Source of the DNA: Polytrichum commune
Taxonomy: Eukaryota; Streptophyta; Polytrichopsida; Polytrichales; Polytrichaceae
Reading direction: 5' to 3'
Assembly (NCBI GenBank): GCA_950295325.1
Contig: OX485803.1
Coordinates: forward strand, 1,054,001-1,118,000
DNA: 64,000 nucleotides
Shown here: in pieces, positions 58,364 through 64,000 of the stretch
Position numbering within the stretch: the stretch's first letter is position 1
How the letters are laid out: each line of letters opens with the position of its first letter
Notes under the pieces: model-generated
Seen by the model: only the letters and a program-made list of their open reading frames with translations
Database searches by the model: none
Told to the model about the DNA's origin: nothing
Position numbers and translations under genes: made by a program

Positions 58364-59420
58364 TACACTGTTTACTTGTGTTTACTCTGGTTTACTCTGT
58401 AAGTACAGCACTCATTTATGCCTGAGTTTCTAATTTGGACACTCGTGCTGGATGTGTAGGAAGTATAAACTTTGTGCATTCGAAGAGGAATGATTTAAGC
58501 TCTGTCGTGAAGTTACTCAGTCATCTCATGCAGCCTAGCTAGGACTACCCAGAATTACATTAATCCACGTGCTTAAAAGAGATTGGACTACAATTGTTGA
58601 GTCATGGTTGTGATTGTCATCAATACACTCTTACCCTCCTTATCCCTCAGAAATAGAACCAAGAAAGTAAAATTCAAATCGGCAATTATGTGTAAGTATA
58701 TATACACACATGGAATCACACCTCACTCCATTAAAGAGAGGGTTAACATTTTCCTATTCAAAGATTTAATGCCAGATTGTCTCAAGTCTTCCCACCAATT
58801 TGATCATGATGTTTATATTAGCCATTAGCCATTATCTCACAGAGGCCATTTAAAGGATTCGCCTTCTTGGCTCCACCTTGATGTATTTCTCTTCATCATA
58901 TACTTTTGGCTACCTGAACATTATAATCAATCTCAATTTATTTCATTCCAGGAACAAGAGTTTATGGAATTTAATCTTGAGAAGAAGGCTTGAGAATAAA
59001 TTTCAGCAAAGCATGTGCGCGTCCTCCGAGAGCATTGATAATAAAGTCATCAACACAGAGGACAATATGGTACATAGGCTGATGATGTGGTGAAGCCTGC
59101 TGTACTCTGGACGCAATTCTGCGCGTCACTAAAGAGCAGGAACCATTCAGTTATAAATGAAACATGAGACTAGGTAAAGTACAATCTCTACATCTTCGGT
59201 GCAGACAGTTTCCCAGACTTGCCAAATTGGCCCAAAAAACTGTACAAAACTCTCCAACCTCTGAGATCATTTGGACCAAAACCTCCATAAACCTATGATC
59301 ATCACCATGTATATCTAAATCTGACCCACCGCAGCTCCGCCACAGTCCAGGTGGTCCACAGATTCCTGCCGGGCACGCTCAGGGGCACAGAGCGAAGTCT
59401 CTAACTCAATTACTCGTTGA
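58364..59420. other. Intergenic; 3' side of expansin 2
   Basis: No gene or clear element. Short open frames only. Confidence 0.4.
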
Positions 59421-61337
59421 TTAATACCGCAATTGCACATTGGAATTGTATTGTGCACCCGGCTGGAAGTACTGGGGAATGGCTCGCCTGGCAACCACCG
59501 TGTGGCCATTTAACCTGGCAGTGACCCTGATGTCATACGGCCCCTTGAATGGCTTCCCGGAGTAGCTGATGAGCATCCAATTGGCCCCCCAGTTGTGTTG
59601 CATCGGCTGCCAGTATCTGTTACCGGCCATTCGAACAGACACACTTCCCACATCCCCAGGTCCTCCTTGGTACTTGACAGTGATGGAGAGCCAGTAAGCG
59701 GACGACCCCGGGTCCACCTTGAAGGCGATGTTCTGCCTGGGGTACTGACATGGCACCCTCTTGTACAGGATGTTGTACAATCCAATGTTCCGAAGCTCCC
59801 CATCCCTCCCGGGGAGAGCCATGCTGGTGATGGCGGCCCCACTCAGGTCGAAGGCAGGCTGGTTGGAGCTGCAGAAAGTTCCCCCGGGGCAGAAATCTGT
59901 AATCACCACTCGGGTGGGTTGCCATCTGCAGCTGGGGTATGTGCACTTCACCTGCACGTGAGTCAGATGTTAGAGCTTAGAGCATGACCACACATTGGAC
60001 ACCAAACCCTAACACAAAGGTTTGCTGAAATAGTCCCTCTATATGTCCCACACATTCAATCCATATGAGCGCTGTAAATTGTGAGTCCCATGATCAACAC
60101 TAGTATCTTACAGTACATAAGGTGTTACGTAAGTATAGTTGAAGCTAAAGTCCTAGTTGGTGTTATGTTGTGAGATATGAGTGTTGATGTCCTTTAACGA
60201 GAGGAGTTGAAATTCACTCCTCTAAAGTTACATATTTGAAAGAGCGGAAGGCGTTAGAAGGGAGAGAGTACCTCTAAATTGGTGATTAACGAAAACGTGT
60301 GAAAGCCTATTTTGTTAAAAGTTCACCTTTTTAATTGGTGGTATGGGTTCAGAGGCGTCCGTGTTGAGATTGTGTGGTTATGCTCGTAGCAACTAGAAAC
60401 CAAAGGAAAATCTGGGCCTGTCTTGCTTCGGGGTCACTGAGGAGTTTCTGTGTGAGTAAAGTATATCCTTATTCTTGTCATTGGAAAATCGCCCATTGAT
60501 TTCAAAACAATGAAAAACAAATTGGGAATAAGTGTTTGTAGGGGGATCCCATCCCTCTCCGCCCACTTTTTCATTGGACCTCCGCAGTTCGATATTCACT
60601 GCTCACCCTCTACCCTACCTGATTAGTTGTCAGTGAAAATAATCCAAACAATGGGGGTTACCTCTTTTAAGATCTCTGCAAGAATGTTAGAGTGCGACAT
60701 GATAGAGGTTCAGCCTTTTTAATCTCTACTCACTCTACTCCGTAGGGTTCGCATGGTAGAAGTGACCTACCCCAAGAAACTAAGGACAGAGAGATGGGTT
60801 CCTCTGCAGCACTCTACCCAAGCGAATTACATTTATATTTGCATTCACAGAGAGTTGGTAGAAGTGGGAGCTAGAACTTACTGCATAGCATTGGCCGCAT
60901 CCCTTTCCGTTCTGGAAGATGGCCCTACTCCCAGCTGCAATTCTGGGACCATAGGGAGTACCTGTGAGCTCCTTGTACCCACATGCTCCACCTGCACAAT
61001 TACATCAATTCGATGTGTTCACATGATGCATCCCACCACTTGAACATTCAGGATTCATTTTGCACCAATTTGAGCCTGGAATTGAAACTTTGCAGAAATC
61101 TTGCTGGGGTGATACAACATGAGATACAACATTTGCCTCATCAAGGAATTGCAAGAAGATTTGAATGATTAGATTACCGCTTGAGCCTTCGCCGTGGGGG
61201 TCGCCATACCAAGTTGCATGCCCAGCAATCCAGCCAGCATTGTAACCCATAGCGGCCAAGCTACCAACGGCCAGGGCACCAGGTAGCCCCGCAAAGAGAA
61301 GAACTAGCAACACTGTGACCACCACGTATCCCACCAT
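59421..61337 (-). CDS. Beta-expansin, copy 2 (three exons)
   Basis: Exons in transcript order are 61337-61178, 60991-60882 and 59951-59421, all GT-AG and frame-closed, giving 266 residues. The signal peptide is MVGYVVVTVLLVLLFAGLPG with ALA at the likely cleavage site. Domain 1 holds HATWYGDPHGEGSSGGACGY, KGCGQCYAVKC and VITDFCPGGTFC. Domain 2 holds YWLSITVKYQGG and RYWQPMQHNWGANWM. As in copy 1, HFD is replaced by AFD. A 930-bp intron after GQCYA is absent from copy 1, whereas the first, phase-1 intron is shared. The 59680-59870 stretch matches copy 1 at about 98% by eye, although the second exon is much more diverged. Confidence 0.93.
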
Positions 61338-61973
61338 GTTGCAAATTTTTCACGCAAAGGAGCTCCACAAAATTATTCAACCTCACTTTCCCGAATTCTG
61401 TGAGCAGCTTCCACAGTTGCAGAGTTCAATCGAACTACAATATTCTACACATGCTTCCAGCTGATGATGCGAGACAAATGATAATTTAACAGTTGATGAA
61501 ATCCAAATGGTTGTGAGAACTATTTATCTAAAGAGAGGAATGTTGAACCATTCATTGTGATTGAACTGAATTGTAGAGGCCGCCGAGCTGGTTTTCGATC
61601 AAGTGGGAAGACCTAATTAAGGAACCGCCCAATGTGCTACGGCTTCTTTTGTTGTATGCTCCGATTTGGTCTTTAGGGTAGGTATGTGACTCGAAGCGTT
61701 TTGTCAGGGCTCGTATTCAACTGGTCCCGACTCCCGTGAAATTGAATGAGGAGAGTGATTTTGGGGAAAGCGCCATTTGTTTTAGGAATCACTACCTATT
61801 GATGAGCTCTTAATTGCTCGGACGGTGTCGGTGAGTAGATGAAAAAGCTGGAAACTTTGATGAATCAGCCTGTGATGGATGCTGTGACAATGTTTCACCT
61901 TGCGGGAGGATTGGTTGGGAATCCAACATATATTATACACTGATATGTGCAATTAGGTTGCCTCGCACTACTA
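61338..61973. promoter_or_regulatory. Upstream region of expansin 2
   Basis: Presumed promoter and 5' UTR of the minus-strand expansin, followed by spacer. No specific motif is called. Confidence 0.3.
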
Positions 61974-62339
61974 CACTAAATATGATATCTAAGGTCACCA
62001 ATTCTAATTATCTTGCTCAATACTAATTGTAAACCACTGTATACTGTCACCAACACTAACTGTTACACCCGCATTATTTGTCATTCCTTGTAAACTTTTT
62101 GGGGTTACAGATTTACAGTGTTGCAATTACTGTCATATACCAAGTGATTTGTCATCCAAATTTCAATCATCCATGACAATTTTCATCACATGTTGCTGAC
62201 AAGAGCAGGTAGGGTTTTGGTCATTTGATAAATTCATTTATCCACGACAGTATTTGTAAACTTATTCATAAGAAGTGTCATCCAAGAAATTTCTATAGTG
62301 ACATAAAATACCATATGACACTAAGTATCATGTTTAGTG
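61974..62339. mobile_element. CACTAAATA-type MITE, copy 2
   Basis: 366 bp, ends CACTAAATATGATATCTAAG and its approximate complement, flanked by TA (61972-61973, 62340-62341). Colinear with and in the same orientation as copy 1 at 49766. Confidence 0.8.
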
Positions 62340-63402
62340 TAGTAATATATCGACATTCTACACTATTTAATTGTGTCCTCCCACGGTGAAAAAAATACAA
62401 TAATTATGTTTCTATGGTGCTCGCTATCTGGATCAATAAACAATTCAAAGCTTTTGCAATGTAATTTTGACCCAAGGTAATTTGCATGGGTGAAGAGGCA
62501 ACTTATTCTCGAAGACAACCTATTCTCTAAGGACAAGGCTACTCACCTTGCATTTGTACTTTTACATTTGCAATGCACATGCGGATGCAAGGAAGTGACA
62601 GCTGGGGTGAATCAACCCGTGCACTGGTTCCTTGGAGGCAAGGGTTTACACATCCAACAAGGAACGAGTGTATGGGTTGGTTCCCCAAATCGGGAAGTGG
62701 CCCACTCAAGGCAACCTAATTGAAGATACCGGTGTACTTGATCTGGTGAGTATGTTAGACTCCCTGCCTCTGATTCCCGACAAAATTTACCTAGTGAAAA
62801 TCCTTCGTAAAAAATTCGTCTTATTTCGGTCCCCACTTCTTGATGCAATTTCAAGTGCCGGGGAAGAGAATACCACAATCCTGGAAACTGGAGTTAAGGA
62901 ACTTATCAACATGTACTTCCTATGAACATAACTAAATTAGGGGAGATCCATTTTTCCAATCCGTTTGCTTGCTGATGCTTCATCGTAGACTTGCTAATGC
63001 AACACAAGTCTTTGTCGTATAATTCTAATTGGACGAAGTTGGAGAACATGAAAAACGAACCGAATAACACAGAGTAAGAAACACAACGCCGGGATTTGAA
63101 ATTACGGGCATCTCCCACCAAAAAGCAAATGATGATACAGATTTACTACGAAGCCGGATCTCCACTTCACACATGATGATGCTTGAATGCATGCCATGCG
63201 GAGTAGGATACAACTCAACCTCCGTAAATAATCCCCTAATTAATACTAACCTTTACAAAACATGTCTGCCAACTGAGAAATCCAAGCTCTAAGAAGCTCA
63301 ACTAGCTAGCCTCCGCCACAGATCAGGTCCTGCAATCGGCTGCCTGTCGGGCATGGCCGATTTTGAAGAAACTTAAAGCCTTCACCAAAATTCTTGCCAA
63401 AG
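62340..63402. other. Intergenic; 3' side of expansin 3
   Basis: The 97-codon frame 62632-62925 has no recognised features. 62925-63080 (CTAAATTAGGGGAG ... GTTGGAGAACATGA) is a diverged copy of 52020-52170. Confidence 0.4.
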
Positions 63403-64000
63403 CTAGTATGCAAACTGCACAGAGGAGGTGTACTCGGCCCCAGGTTGAAAATTCTGGGGAATGGCTTGAGGAGCCGTGACAGTGTGGCCGTTCAGCTTGG
63501 CGGTGATTTGCACGTCGAAGGGGCCCTTGAATGGTTGTCCGCCGTAGTTGATGAGCATCCAGTTTGCACCCCAGTTGTGCTGCATGTGCTGGAACGAGGA
63601 GCTACCAGACTGAAATTATCACATGCACGAAGTCACAATACTGTTAGCAAACAGGAATATATGTCTTTATAAACTACAACTCGAGAACAGCTGTACTATG
63701 GCTTCCACCACACCAGTTCTGAAAGCAAAACTTCACTTTGAACATGTGATGATCCTCATAAATTCTCTCATTCTCTTGGCAGAATTTCAGAGATTCATGA
63801 TAGTCTAGGTCGCCATTACCATGCCAGTACAAAACTACACACATGCTCGTATATAATATCCATGACATGGTGATGAACTTTATTTATTGGCGAAAGTTCA
63901 AAGATTGCGACCTGCCGACGGACGTAAAGCATGTTCGTGTGTTATCAACACGGAGACCTCTCAACCCATTCCGCCAATTTTACGGTGAATTTAACAAAAT
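63403..64000 (-). CDS. Beta-expansin, copy 3, 3' part only
   Basis: The last exon is 63609-63403 (acceptor TTTCAG), with 68 codons plus stop. It encodes the C-terminal half of the CBM63-like domain (FQHMQHNWGANWMLINYGGQ, GPFDVQITAKLNGHTV and SSVQFAY-stop). The remaining sequence to the window end is intron, and the earlier exons lie beyond 64000. The intron falls just before SGSSSFQHM, where copies 1 and 2 have no intron, so this paralog has a different gene structure. Its exon is clearly more diverged from copies 1 and 2 than they are from each other. Confidence 0.85.

Overview
The window is nuclear DNA of a land plant. It holds spliced genes with GT-AG introns, plant-type beta-expansins, a plant-type clade PP2C, an ARF GTPase, the 26S proteasome subunit RPN7 and a nucleus-encoded organellar ribosomal protein bL9. 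These sit in AT-rich intergenic DNA packed with small class II transposable elements. I cannot name the species. The expansin sequences and the dominance of cut-and-paste elements would suit a non-seed plant, but that is inference. No bacterial operons, CRISPR arrays, rRNA or tRNA genes were recognised.

Layout. 0.7-2.4 kb: four-exon PP2C phosphatase (+). 3.2-4.4 kb: unrecognised exon-like debris with a tandem duplication. 5-14 kb: gene-poor repeat field with an hAT-like repeat interrupted by a pogo-like element, three Tourist-like MITEs (one with a nested TA-target element) and another TA-target element nested in an hAT-like repeat. 15.3-18.1 kb: six-exon bL9 gene (-). 18.5-25.2 kb: MITEs, a second pogo derivative and a large nested inverted-repeat composite. 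25.3-26.5 kb: intronless RPN7 (+). 27.8-31.6 kb: two adjacent genes (+) that I reconstruct as paralogous small secreted proteins sharing an 8-cysteine domain. This is the most novel item in the window. 32.3-40.5 kb: transposase relic, 1.2-kb foldback element, pogo-like derivative and MITEs. 41.7-43.9 kb: three-exon ARF-family GTPase (+). 46.7-64 kb: three beta-expansin genes on the minus strand (the last cut by the window end), separated by transposable-element debris including a 1.9-kb pogo/Tigger-like relic.

The genes are mostly unrelated housekeeping or signalling genes. Two local gene families stand out. The expansins are wall-loosening proteins with different intron patterns and a nearly identical shared exon tract. 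The 8-Cys pair keep their cysteine spacing and exon phases while the rest of the sequence has diverged.

Nested insertions give internal proof of several element boundaries, because the interrupted host repeat can be read across the insertion with the target duplication visible. Splice sites were chosen by GT-AG, frame closure and family similarity judged by eye. No database search was run.
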